This document shows positions 1-7,795 of a DNA stretch of 34,058 bases, piece after piece. The position numbers and the translations under genes were made by a program. Position 1 is the first letter of the stretch; every line of letters starts with the position of its first letter. The notes under the pieces were generated by a model. That model saw nothing but the letters and a program-made list of their open reading frames with translations. It made no database searches and was not told where the DNA came from. Source of the stretch: an uncultured Verrucomicrobia subdivision 3 bacterium (lineage in GTDB: Bacteria; Verrucomicrobiota; Verrucomicrobiia; Limisphaerales; UBA8199); NCBI GenBank assembly GCA_903913865.1, contig CAIWMU010000200.1, positions 1-34,058 of the forward strand, given 5' to 3'.

Positions 1-94
1 CCGGCCACCGCTGCTTGGCCATGTAGTCTCGGCACGCTTGTTCCGTCGCAAACCACTCGCGGAATTCGATAATCGTCTGCGGATATGCTTCCAC
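1..94 (-). CDS. IS1595-like transposase, N-terminal part (runs off the window)
   Basis: On the minus strand a reading frame from a GTG at 94 runs off the left edge. About 31 residues are visible, including the stretch IIEFREWFATEQACRDYMAK followed by QRWP. This resembles the N-terminus of IS1595-family (ISXO2-like) transposases, where a short helix with '(A)CrxYl...RWP' precedes a zinc ribbon of the type 'dGFxCPrC'. The zinc ribbon and the catalytic DDE domain would lie outside the window. The start is uncertain, since two TTG codons also lie in frame upstream, after a TGA stop. If the element is complete, an insertion sequence abuts the GH172 gene. A fragment is equally possible. Confidence 0.55.
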   Translation of the reverse strand, partial: MEAYPQTIIEFREWFATEQACRDYMAKQRWP

Positions 95-215
95 AGCCGA
101 ATTCTGTCGAAAAAACAACAAGCGTCAAGTGCATAGCCCTACAGATTATTTTTGCCTGCCTCCGGTCCCCGGTTTGTTCAGTGTGAGCATCCACCCGGTC
201 TGAGGCGTTTGGCTA

Positions 216-244
216 TTGCCCACGATGCGGTGGGGCGGTTTAAT
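216..244 (+). promoter_or_regulatory. Sigma70-like promoter of the GH172 gene
   Basis: A -35 TTGCCC (216-221) and a -10 TTTAAT (239-244) are separated by 17 nt. The -10 box ends 6 nt before the ATG at 251, so the predicted transcript starts at or next to the start codon. Identified by eye only. Confidence 0.5.
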
Positions 245-250
245 GGGGGT

Positions 251-1888
251 ATGGACAGATCCTTCTTTCAACGGCATTTGGTGGCTGCGATAGCGGTATT
301 TTTTGCAGCCTGTTCCGCTTTTGGGGACAGTGCAGGGCTCAGAGGGTTGGCACAGCCCCACGAGGGGAGAAGTCAGCGGTCCAGTTCGACCCACCGGGCC
401 GGGCCGGATGGGCGTTACGATGCGGCGGCCCGGCCCAAAGGGGATTTGGAGGAAGCCAGCAATTGGGACAACCAGAACCTCGCACCCGGAGCCACACGGG
501 TTCTGCTTGATGCTGCGGGACCCGGGGTAATTACACACATTTGGATGACTTTCCTCGGGCCGGAACCGCAGGGATGGGCCAGACAGGGCTCTGCGAATCA
601 TCAGGAAATGCTGCTCCGGATTTACTGGGATGGAAGGAAGATCCCCGGGGTGGAGGCGCCGGTTGGGGACTTTTTTGCCAACGCCTTCGGCAAACGGAGT
701 GAGGTGATCAGTGAGCCCGTTGTGGTGGAGGATGCCGATTCCTACAACTGCTTCTGGCAGATGCCCTTCGCAAAGTCGGCCCGGGTGGAGATCGTGAACC
801 AGGGGAACAAGCCGGTGAGCCTGCTTTACTATAATATTGATTGGATCAAGAAGAAGGAACTGTCCAAAGGCACCCCCTATTTTCACGCCCAATACCGGCA
901 GGAATACCCGACAGTCAGGGGTAAAGATTATGTGGTTTTGGAGACCCAGGGGAAGGGGCACTATGTGGGGACTGTGCTAAGCGTTCGCACCCGCAGCCCC
1001 GGATGGTTTGGAGAGGGGGACGAGAAGATCTACATCGACAACGAGGCCAGACCTTCCATCTGGGGAACGGGAACCGAGGACTTTTTTTTGTCGGCCTGGG
1101 GGTTGAAGAGGACCAGCACACCCTACTTTGGTGTCCCCTATTTTGACCAATGGGGAATTGTGGGAGGGCACACCAGTGCCTACAGGTGGCAAATCCATGA
1201 TCCGTTCGTCTTCAACACCGGCATCAAGGTCACTTTTGAGCACTTTGGTTGGATTTCTCCGGATGAGAATCCAAATGGGAAGACAACCAGCTGGAACGAG
1301 CGGGAGGATGATTATTCGAGCGTGGCATTCTGGTATCAAACAGGCGAGCCCACTTTCGCCGCACGCGCGCCAGCAGCGACGGACCGTCAGTTGCCTTCGC
1401 TTGAAAGAACCACCATTTTTGCCAGGGACTACTCCGGTGCCGGTTATCATGGGGAAGGGGATGTGGCGAGCCAGCAACTTGCCCTGTATCCAGGCCCGCA
1501 GCTGCTCTACAAGCCTGCCCGTATGGAGGGGGCCTGGGTCGAAATCCCGTTCACAGTCACGAACAGGGAGCCGTTGCGCCTTCTGCTGAATGCCACAGAA
1601 TCCTATGATTTCGGCCGATACCAGGCCTATCTGGACGGGATCAAGCTGGGGGATGTTCTGGATTTTTATAGTGAGAAGATTCAGGGCACGGAGAGCCATC
1701 TGCTTGATTTCTGGCCAGAGCCGGGACCTCACAAGTTGCGGTTGGAGTGTGTTGGCAAGAATTCAAAGTCCGAGGGCTTCTATCTGGGCCTTGAATCCAT
1801 CCGGCTACGGGAGCGACGTCCCCGGGTCTCGGATTATGGGTTCGATCGGGAGAAAAACTGGAAGGAAAAGCCGGTGCTTTACAACTGA
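251..1888 (+). CDS. Secreted GH172 / DUF2961 family glycoside hydrolase
   Basis: A 545-residue protein from the ATG at 251. It starts with an apparent signal peptide (MDRSFFQRH, then a hydrophobic stretch to about residue 25), so it probably acts in the periplasm or outside. The body matches the DUF2961 pattern: NWDNQNL early in the chain, a 'PGVITHIWMTF' strand, and the signature GTGTEDFF at residues 274-279 with Glu276. DUF2961 is now family GH172, whose characterised members act on difructose anhydride or alpha-D-fructofuranosides and alpha-D-arabinofuranosides. The C-terminal 150 residues look like an extra beta-sandwich. The true substrate cannot be read from the sequence. The start was chosen because a good promoter ends 6 nt before it and the frame upstream lacks a signal peptide. 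Family assignment is firm, substrate is open. Confidence 0.85.
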   Translation: MDRSFFQRHLVAAIAVFFAACSAFGDSAGLRGLAQPHEGRSQRSSSTHRAGPDGRYDAAARPKGDLEEASNWDNQNLAPGATRVLLDAAGPGVITHIWMTFLGPEPQGWARQGSANHQEMLLRIYWDGRKIPGVEAPVGDFFANAFGKRSEVISEPVVVEDADSYNCFWQMPFAKSARVEIVNQGNKPVSLLYYNIDWIKKKELSKGTPYFHAQYRQEYPTVRGKDYVVLETQGKGHYVGTVLSVRTRSPGWFGEGDEKIYIDNEARPSIWGTGTEDFFLSAWGLKRTSTPYFGVPYFDQWGIVGGHTSAYRWQIHDPFVFNTGIKVTFEHFGWISPDENPNGKTTSWNEREDDYSSVAFWYQTGEPTFAARAPAATDRQLPSLERTTIFARDYSGAGYHGEGDVASQQLALYPGPQLLYKPARMEGAWVEIPFTVTNREPLRLLLNATESYDFGRYQAYLDGIKLGDVLDFYSEKIQGTESHLLDFWPEPGPHKLRLECVGKNSKSEGFYLGLESIRLRERRPRVSDYGFDREKNWKEKPVLYN

Positions 1889-1917
1889 CAAAGTGGACTG
1901 GCGTGGGGAATGACACC

Positions 1918-1926
1918 TGTTATATT
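1918..1926 (+). promoter_or_regulatory. Extended -10 promoter of the small secreted-protein gene
   Basis: TGTTATATT (1918-1926) matches an extended -10 (TGn plus TATATT) and ends 6 nt before the ATG at 1933. No convincing -35 is seen, as is usual for extended -10 promoters. The mRNA would be leaderless. Confidence 0.45.
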
Positions 1927-1932
1927 TCCACC

Positions 1933-2520
1933 ATGAGAACATTTGCTTTTAACGTGAGAATGGCGGTGCTGGCAGGGGCGGTGCTGCTGGGTGGTTCCGC
2001 CTTTGCGGGCAACTCGGCCTTTGATCTGGTGAAATTGGGGAACCGCTATGTGGGGGAGCAGTCCCGCGACAAGGTTTCGCGGATCGCCTCAGAGAAGTCC
2101 ATCGGCACGATCACGCCCAGCATATGGGTGGTCACCTATTTTGACTCCATTGCCAACCAACGTTCCTGCGACGTGAAATTTGGGGCGGGAAAAATGATGA
2201 GCGTCAAGAACCCGTTGCGGCCGCTGGATCATGTGCTGGGGAGCGGTCCGGCAATGGTGCTGGAGGAGTTGAAGGTGGATTCCGATACGGCCCTGAAAAC
2301 CGCCATCAAGCAACCGTTGCTGGAAAGCATCAAAATCACTTCCACACAGCTCGAGTTGAGACGAACCGGGCGGGGGAAGGGGGAACCGGTGTGGACCGTG
2401 ACTCTCTGGGCCAACAAGGTGAGCAACACCACCCGGGATGCGAAGGTGGGGGAGGTTCAGGTATCAGCGATCGATGGCCGGGTCACAGGATCCGATATTC
2501 AGCCCAGCCGGCTGGAGTAG
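1933..2520 (+). CDS. Small secreted protein, PepSY-like C-terminus
   Basis: A 195-residue protein with a clear Sec signal peptide (MRTFAFNVRMAVLAGAVLLG, cleavage likely after SAFA at residue 24). The mature part is about 170 residues and has no transmembrane segment. Its last 50 residues (VWTVTLWA ... GEVQVSAIDGRV) have the 'W.V......G.V.VdA.tG.V' shape of PepSY and PepSY-like domains, which are found in secreted or periplasmic proteins and are often inhibitory or scaffolding. That family link is a weak pattern match and no specific role can be given. An in-frame ATG at 1903 is rejected because 1933 begins the signal peptide and sits 6 nt behind a -10 box. It follows the GH172 gene by 44 nt but seems to have its own promoter. 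Confidence 0.75.
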   Translation: MRTFAFNVRMAVLAGAVLLGGSAFAGNSAFDLVKLGNRYVGEQSRDKVSRIASEKSIGTITPSIWVVTYFDSIANQRSCDVKFGAGKMMSVKNPLRPLDHVLGSGPAMVLEELKVDSDTALKTAIKQPLLESIKITSTQLELRRTGRGKGEPVWTVTLWANKVSNTTRDAKVGEVQVSAIDGRVTGSDIQPSRLE

Positions 2521-2539
2521 TCTCAACATCCCGGCTGGG
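2503..2539. terminator. Possible bidirectional terminator hairpin
   Basis: CCCAGCCGG (2503-2511) and CCGGCTGGG (2531-2539) form a perfect 9-bp stem with a 19-nt loop, between two convergent genes. The left arm overlaps the last codons of the upstream gene and no T-tract follows, so the assignment is weak. Confidence 0.3.
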
Positions 2540-2577
2540 GATTGTCCCCCGGAGGCTTGTCGGATTTATGGGTTTCA

Positions 2578-5500
2578 TCAGGGATATTTGGCCCTGAAGA
2601 ACCGGGGTGCGGGGCTTGAGGGACTGGCATTCGTGAGAACAATCGTTCCGCTGGTGTTGATCATCTCCGCAATGGGCATCCATTCCACAAGGTTCGTAGA
2701 GCATTGAAGCTGAATCATAAACCCCGGATCGCTGGATATCTTGAGGGTCACCCCTCCATCAGGGAGAGGAGTGATGAGGTTGAACAAAGGAGGAATGGAT
2801 GGTGTGACGGTGAGCAGTGCCGACCCGCTTGTCGTGGAGCCCGCACTATTCGTGACGATTACGGAGTAGGGTCCAGCATCTGCGGCCTGCAGGTTGCCAC
2901 GGGTGATGGATGTGGCTGTGGCCCCGGGGATATTGGTCCCATGAAGCCGCCACTGGTAGGCCGGGGCAGGAGTGCCTCCCGCATTGGCCGTGAATGTTGC
3001 GCTCGAAGCCCTGGGGCGGCTCAGACCTGATGGTTGCCTGGTGATATAGGGAGGAATATTGGTGACGAACCGTTCCACCCTCACATTGTCAAAGATGCAA
3101 AAGCTCAGGTTTGTGTTGTCGGAGAGCGACGCGAAGTAGTCCCACAGTCCTATCGAAATGTTGTCTGCGGTCGTCGTTGCCCCGGTGATGGTTGCCATCC
3201 TGAGGCCGTCGATGAACCACTCAACAGTGCCACCTGTTTTGGAGATAATGACATCGCGCCAGGCAAAGCCGATGCTGCCGACCGCCAATCCGCCTGATTG
3301 TTGAGCGTAGGCGCTCTGCTGCAAGGACGGGGCGGTCTGACCCGCAGGGAAGGTCGCCGCGTAGTAAGCGTTGTTATTTCCACGGGAATCGCTGCCCGTG
3401 CCTGCCGAATAAATGCCGGAGGCCGCCGTGTGGTAGGTTGTTCCGCTGAATGCGCCGAAGTCATTCAAACTGGTGGTGGAGGTGTCGGATGCCTGGCCCT
3501 CCCCATCGGCCGCGAACCAGAAACCGTCCGCCGTGGAACCTGCGGCTGTCCATAGGACTCTATTTCCCGCCGTGCCGATTCCGGCGGTTGCATGTTGTGA
3601 AGAACCGACCCCACCGGCGGGGAATGGTCCGTTCTGGTTCATCCAGAGGTCGAAGCGGAGCCGGAAATCGCCTGTAGCAGTTTGGCCTATGGGGGAGAGA
3701 CTGATTGCTGCCGGGACTCCCAGAGAGACGTTTGCCTCAAGTTTCAATCCCCGCGTCGTATTGCTGACGGAGTTCGGGGCTGAAGGAATGCCGTAAGGGG
3801 CGTAGTTGTAGTTAAACGTGGCCCGGGAATCCGTGGAGGACCGGTTAATGGCCCAATTCCCGCTGGTGTTGGCATCAAAATCATCGAAAAACAGCCGCCT
3901 CAGCGGGGGAAGCATGGTTTCCACAAGTGCCACGGAACTTGTTGCCGCTCCGAAACGGTTCGTCACGATCACATCGTAATAGCCGGAGTTTGAGGGAGTG
4001 GCACTGTTGATTGCGAGCGTGGGAGTTGTGGCTCCGGCGAGGGGTGAGTCGTTGAACCGCCACTGGTAACTCAAGGGGGGTGAGCCGGAGGCGGTTACGT
4101 TCAGGACGAGATTCGACCCCTGCACCACTCGCTGGCTCTGCGGCGGGGATGTCACGCCGGCCGGGATATTTGTGGCCACGACCGTGTTTAGAAAGTTCAG
4201 GGCACTGGCCATGTATTCGGCGCGGCGGGTTGCGCTGGTGATGGACTCGAAGGGGAATCCGAGAAGCAGGGTTCGACCGCCACCGACGGAGCCGTCATAC
4301 TGAACTGCGGCACCAGCACCGGTTGCGTAAGTCATTGCTGTGGAGGCTCCCGCTCCGAAAGGGCCGAGTTGGTCCGGGGATTGGAGCCAATAAATCCCCT
4401 TTGTGCCATCGTCCAGGCTGGCACCGGATCGGCCTGCGAGCAGTCCGCCTGCCGTCGGGTTGGCGGCATAGCTGCCGGAATTATCGTTTGTGAAAGCGGC
4501 GTGGAGTTGGGTGTGGAGGAATATGCGATCTGCGGCCGTTGGGCCTGTGGGACCATCCAAATCAAGCGCCACATCGGCACCCGAAACAAAGAGCGCGCCT
4601 CCTGATGAAAGGTAGGCCGATATGCGTGATTGTTCGGCTGAACTGAAGGTTTCGCTGTTTGTTGATTCGTTGCCGCAGGCCCAAATGACAACCGGATAAT
4701 TGCCCAGGGCAATCTGTGCGCCCGTGATGGCCTCATTCTGGCAGGAATCGAACGTTGCCCCGCAGGCGGCAAGGGCTTTGCCGTGGGAAACGACGTAGTC
4801 GAAGGAATTAATCCAACGCGGGAAAACCCGCTCAATCGTGCCACTGTTTGCGGGAGGACCCCAGCTTTGGGCGGTGACGTTTTGCCTCAGGTTTGTGGTT
4901 CGGTCATAGCGGTCAAATCCGTTGACCACCAGGACGCGCGTTGTTCCCGGTGTGAGGCTGGTCCGGCAGCCCGCCACTTCGGAGGGCATGCTTTCACCGC
5001 CACCGTTGGAAGCGCTCACCCTGAAGTAGTAGTCCACACCGGAAGGAATGTTCGACAGGGTGATGCTGGTTGCCGGCCCGGCATTGAGAGGGTTCCCAAA
5101 CCCGTAACCGTTGGTCGAGCGGTAGACGGTGTAGTTCGTCGGGTTCTGGCTCCCGCCAAGCGCCACAGGCGCACTCCAGGCCAGGGAAATTTGCCCGGCA
5201 GCTCCCGCCACAGCCCGGAGATTGGTGGGGGCTTCAGGAAGGAACTGGAGACCGGGAGGGTGGTTGGTGTCGAACTGGTTCATGAACTTCACGATCGAGT
5301 GCATGGCGGCTTTCCCGACAGCCGCCCTGGCCTTGGGATCCCGCATGATGGCGGCATCGGTGGCATCATCATGAAACGCCACCTCGATGATGGTTGCCGC
5401 CATCTCATAATTGAAGTAGCTGCCGTCGATTTCAGAATAGCCGCCTGTGTAGGTGTGGGTGGCCCGGTTGTTCCAGGTCGCTTCCAGCGGAGGCGAACCG

Positions 5501-6750
5501 AGGGCCACCAGATCGTCATTCACCTCTCCGCCAGCGATATTTGCGAGGTCGGCCTGCGCGGGCGTTGGATCGCTCGTGATCAGTGCCATTGTCCCGCGCC
5601 CGCCCCCGGCGTTGGAGTGGAAGCCGATGTGGATGCGGTCGAAGATATCGCCCGAATCTTCACGGTTCATTTCCGCCGACATTTTCGGCGGGGCGGACCA
5701 ACTGTCGCTTTCGTCCGTGCCGGAACCGTCATAAAGGGCGGAGGACTGGCCCTGACCGAGGTTTGCCTGCACCCAGTAGCGCATGCTCTCATCCTCCCGG
5801 GGGTAGCGGGAGATCCCCCCTCCGCGATCTACGGTGCCCATGCCGTTGCCGAACCGGATTGCATCCGCGACCACCACAGTGCCATTGGTGCTGCCGCGCA
5901 GGTTGCTGATCACGACGGAACCATTCAACGAATTGGATCCGGCGTTGAAGTAGTATTCGCCCATGTAAACCCAGCCGTTGCCGACCCGATAATGGGGAAT
6001 GCGCACCTGGGATTCACCGCCGGTGTGGCGTATGCGGTAAAGTTGGTCCCCGCGATCCAGCCCGTGGCGTGTCCAGCAGTAAACCGGGTAAAACCCGGCT
6101 GATGGAAGGGTGGGTGTGTAGGATGCGGTGGCGGTCTCCGTGGCATCCAGATTTGCAAACCGGTAGGGGACGTCGCCCGCCGTCCCCCAGAAAATGGTCG
6201 AGGTGCTGTCACTCCATCCGCCGGACCAGGTCACTGCCGGATCATCGTTATCGATGATTGCCTCGTTGGTCTGGTGCCCCAGCGGGCGCATCGAGACAAT
6301 TGTGGCACCCGCGTTGAAGCAGTAGGCGGCAAAGAAATTGAGCTGGTCCAGATTGCCGTAGTCCTCGTTCATCAGGTTTCCGATACCCCGTTGCAAACGC
6401 CAATAAGTGGGGTCGTAGATCCAGCCGTGGCCACTGTTCATGTAAACGACCTTTCCGGAGAGGACGCCGCGCTGCTGCTGGGCCGAGGAGGCCGTATTTG
6501 CGAAGGATCTCGGGGCGGGTGGCGATCGAAAGTAATGAACGGGAGCGTTGTTGGGTTCACTCCAGTCAGGAGAGAGGATGGTTCGCATGTCCGGGTGATC
6601 CGGATCAATGCGGTCGGCCAGATCCGACCCTGAAGGAAGGCCTAAAGCGTGAGATTGGGCGGTCCCCGCCAGGGCAAGGACCAGGGTGATCCGCGTGACA
6701 AGCCGTTGCGCTGGCCCGGAAGGGAGCAGGTTCGAGAAAGGACGCATCAT
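2578..6750 (-). CDS. Secreted multidomain N-acetylmuramoyl-L-alanine amidase with inserted golvesin-type domain
   Basis: A 1390-residue exported protein with a signal peptide over residues 1-36. The catalytic part looks like Amidase_3, the zinc enzyme that cuts the stem peptide from peptidoglycan MurNAc. Candidate zinc ligands are His108 (MNSGHGW), Glu129 (NLMNED) and His378 (GFHSNAG), with catalytic Glu456 (ATIIEVAFHDD). Residues about 164-303 interrupt this domain with a golvesin C-terminal-like module (W...G, GFYPVYCW, ending VVVADAIRFG). Downstream come an FN3 domain (about 505-597), a flavodoxin/glutaminase-like alpha-beta region (about 604-860), an Ig-like repeat, a concanavalin-like beta-sandwich, a second Ig-like repeat, and a C-terminal 'CSTNLVEW ... 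RFFRAKYP' tail typical of Verrucomicrobiota secreted proteins. It stands alone between a convergent and a divergent gene. The amidase call rests on motifs and is good. The functions of the appended domains, probably wall or glycan binding, are inferred. Confidence 0.8.
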   Translation of the reverse strand: MMRPFSNLLPSGPAQRLVTRITLVLALAGTAQSHALGLPSGSDLADRIDPDHPDMRTILSPDWSEPNNAPVHYFRSPPAPRSFANTASSAQQQRGVLSGKVVYMNSGHGWIYDPTYWRLQRGIGNLMNEDYGNLDQLNFFAAYCFNAGATIVSMRPLGHQTNEAIIDNDDPAVTWSGGWSDSTSTIFWGTAGDVPYRFANLDATETATASYTPTLPSAGFYPVYCWTRHGLDRGDQLYRIRHTGGESQVRIPHYRVGNGWVYMGEYYFNAGSNSLNGSVVISNLRGSTNGTVVVADAIRFGNGMGTVDRGGGISRYPREDESMRYWVQANLGQGQSSALYDGSGTDESDSWSAPPKMSAEMNREDSGDIFDRIHIGFHSNAGGGRGTMALITSDPTPAQADLANIAGGEVNDDLVALGSPPLEATWNNRATHTYTGGYSEIDGSYFNYEMAATIIEVAFHDDATDAAIMRDPKARAAVGKAAMHSIVKFMNQFDTNHPPGLQFLPEAPTNLRAVAGAAGQISLAWSAPVALGGSQNPTNYTVYRSTNGYGFGNPLNAGPATSITLSNIPSGVDYYFRVSASNGGGESMPSEVAGCRTSLTPGTTRVLVVNGFDRYDRTTNLRQNVTAQSWGPPANSGTIERVFPRWINSFDYVVSHGKALAACGATFDSCQNEAITGAQIALGNYPVVIWACGNESTNSETFSSAEQSRISAYLSSGGALFVSGADVALDLDGPTGPTAADRIFLHTQLHAAFTNDNSGSYAANPTAGGLLAGRSGASLDDGTKGIYWLQSPDQLGPFGAGASTAMTYATGAGAAVQYDGSVGGGRTLLLGFPFESITSATRRAEYMASALNFLNTVVATNIPAGVTSPPQSQRVVQGSNLVLNVTASGSPPLSYQWRFNDSPLAGATTPTLAINSATPSNSGYYDVIVTNRFGAATSSVALVETMLPPLRRLFFDDFDANTSGNWAINRSSTDSRATFNYNYAPYGIPSAPNSVSNTTRGLKLEANVSLGVPAAISLSPIGQTATGDFRLRFDLWMNQNGPFPAGGVGSSQHATAGIGTAGNRVLWTAAGSTADGFWFAADGEGQASDTSTTSLNDFGAFSGTTYHTAASGIYSAGTGSDSRGNNNAYYAATFPAGQTAPSLQQSAYAQQSGGLAVGSIGFAWRDVIISKTGGTVEWFIDGLRMATITGATTTADNISIGLWDYFASLSDNTNLSFCIFDNVRVERFVTNIPPYITRQPSGLSRPRASSATFTANAGGTPAPAYQWRLHGTNIPGATATSITRGNLQAADAGPYSVIVTNSAGSTTSGSALLTVTPSIPPLFNLITPLPDGGVTLKISSDPGFMIQLQCSTNLVEWMPIAEMINTSGTIVLTNASPSSPAPRFFRAKYP

Positions 6751-6808
6751 ACAAATCGAAAACAGATCAGGGACTCACCCCTGCGACCACCAATACAACT
6801 GGAGTTGG

Positions 6809-6837
6809 AGCATATGAGGGGGGGCATATCAGGTCAA
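6809..6837 (-). promoter_or_regulatory. Sigma70-like promoter of the amidase gene, with internal palindrome
   Basis: Read on the minus strand, -35 TTGACC (6837-6832) and -10 TATGCT (6814-6809) are 17 nt apart, giving a leader of about 50 nt before the ATG at 6750. The spacer holds an inverted repeat, ATATG at 6812-6816 and CATAT at 6825-6829 around a run of seven G/C pairs, which could be an operator. Confidence 0.55.
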
Positions 6838-6907
6838 CACACACAATGTGTCTAGGCCAAGTCCTTGGTTGGCCTGATGCTCCACGATTTCATTGTGAAG
6901 CCCGTTC

Positions 6908-6936
6908 TTGATGTGGGGACCGGTTGCTTTTACTCT
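6908..6936 (+). promoter_or_regulatory. Sigma70-like promoter of the GrpE-like gene
   Basis: TTGATG (6908-6913) and TACTCT (6931-6936) are 17 nt apart. The -10 box ends 6 nt before the ATG at 6943, again predicting a leaderless mRNA. The -10 match is modest. A hairpin, AGGCCAA (6854-6860) with TTGGCCT (6869-6875), lies upstream between the divergent promoters. Confidence 0.4.
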
Positions 6937-6942
6937 TGGATC

Positions 6943-7764
6943 ATGAGTCATGGTGAGAATCCCAAGCTGGCCAAGTGGCCTTTTTTTGCTGCCGACCTCC
7001 TTTTGCTGGTCTGCGCCTATTTCGTTGTGTCGCGCGGTCCCGAAACGCTGGATTTATGGCGGTCGATCGTGATCGTGGCGGCTGTGGGTCTTGGGGGGTA
7101 TGTCAGCGTGCTGCCGTTCCTGAAGGAATACGAGTCCTCCACAAAGTTGGCGGAGGTGGGTGAGTTGGAGGGGGTGGTGGGGCAGATTGACAAGGTGGAG
7201 ACGATCGCCGCGCAGATCACCGGGGCAACCTCGCGGTGGCAGTCGGTCCAGGAGGCATCCGAGAGGATAGTGAAACAATCCACAGAGATATCGAACCGGA
7301 TGACGGCGGAGGCACGGGCGTTCTCGGATTTCATGAAGAGCACGAACGATGTGGAAAAGACGAATCTGCGGCTGGAGGTGGAGAAATTGCGTCGGGTCGA
7401 GGGCGATTGGCTTCAAGTGCTCGTTCATGTTCAGGATCATGTCTTCGCGCTTCACCAGAGCGGGGTCCGCTCGGGACAGCCGGCACTGATCGAGAATTTG
7501 ACCAGTTTCCAGGGGGCATGCCACGATGCGTCCCGCCGGGTGGGGCTTGGGGTCTTCGCTGCTGCGCCGGGGGAGGTTTTTGATCCGAAGCGGCACCAGC
7601 TGGTGGAAGGGGATGCCTCCGCCTCCGCCGGGCGTGCGATTGCAGGAACCCTCGCCCCCGGCTACACATTCCAGGGACGATTACTTAGACCCGTGGTGGT
7701 CCAACTGCAGGCTGATGGTGCGGGGGCAACACCGCCCGTTGAAGATCCGGTCGAGACGGTCTGA
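6943..7764 (+). CDS. Membrane-anchored coiled-coil protein with GrpE-like C-terminal domain
   Basis: A 273-residue protein. Two hydrophobic segments (about residues 13-30 and 41-60) form a hairpin anchor. They are followed by a long polar, heptad-like helix (about 63-155) and then a region resembling the C-terminal half of the nucleotide-exchange factor GrpE: an FDPKRHQLVEG segment (213-223), close to the 'fDPnxHeAv' signature, then APGYTFQGRLLRPVVVQLQ (238-256), close to 'GYxlxgRvlRpAxVxV'. GrpE releases ADP from DnaK in the cytosol. A membrane-tethered version would act at the inner face of the membrane, but this is inference. Usual GrpE proteins are about 180-220 residues and soluble. No dnaK or dnaJ gene is nearby. 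The ATG at 6943 is preferred over upstream in-frame codons because it follows a promoter by 6 nt. Confidence 0.7.
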   Translation: MSHGENPKLAKWPFFAADLLLLVCAYFVVSRGPETLDLWRSIVIVAAVGLGGYVSVLPFLKEYESSTKLAEVGELEGVVGQIDKVETIAAQITGATSRWQSVQEASERIVKQSTEISNRMTAEARAFSDFMKSTNDVEKTNLRLEVEKLRRVEGDWLQVLVHVQDHVFALHQSGVRSGQPALIENLTSFQGACHDASRRVGLGVFAAAPGEVFDPKRHQLVEGDASASAGRAIAGTLAPGYTFQGRLLRPVVVQLQADGAGATPPVEDPVETV

Positions 7765-7795
7765 GCGGTAATCCCCCGGTGATTCCGGTGCCTCT

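Noticed and set aside
4783-6102. Long open frame on the plus strand (439 codons)
   Set aside because: It lies antisense to the amidase gene, has no domain and a biased composition. The minus-strand frame has full domain support.
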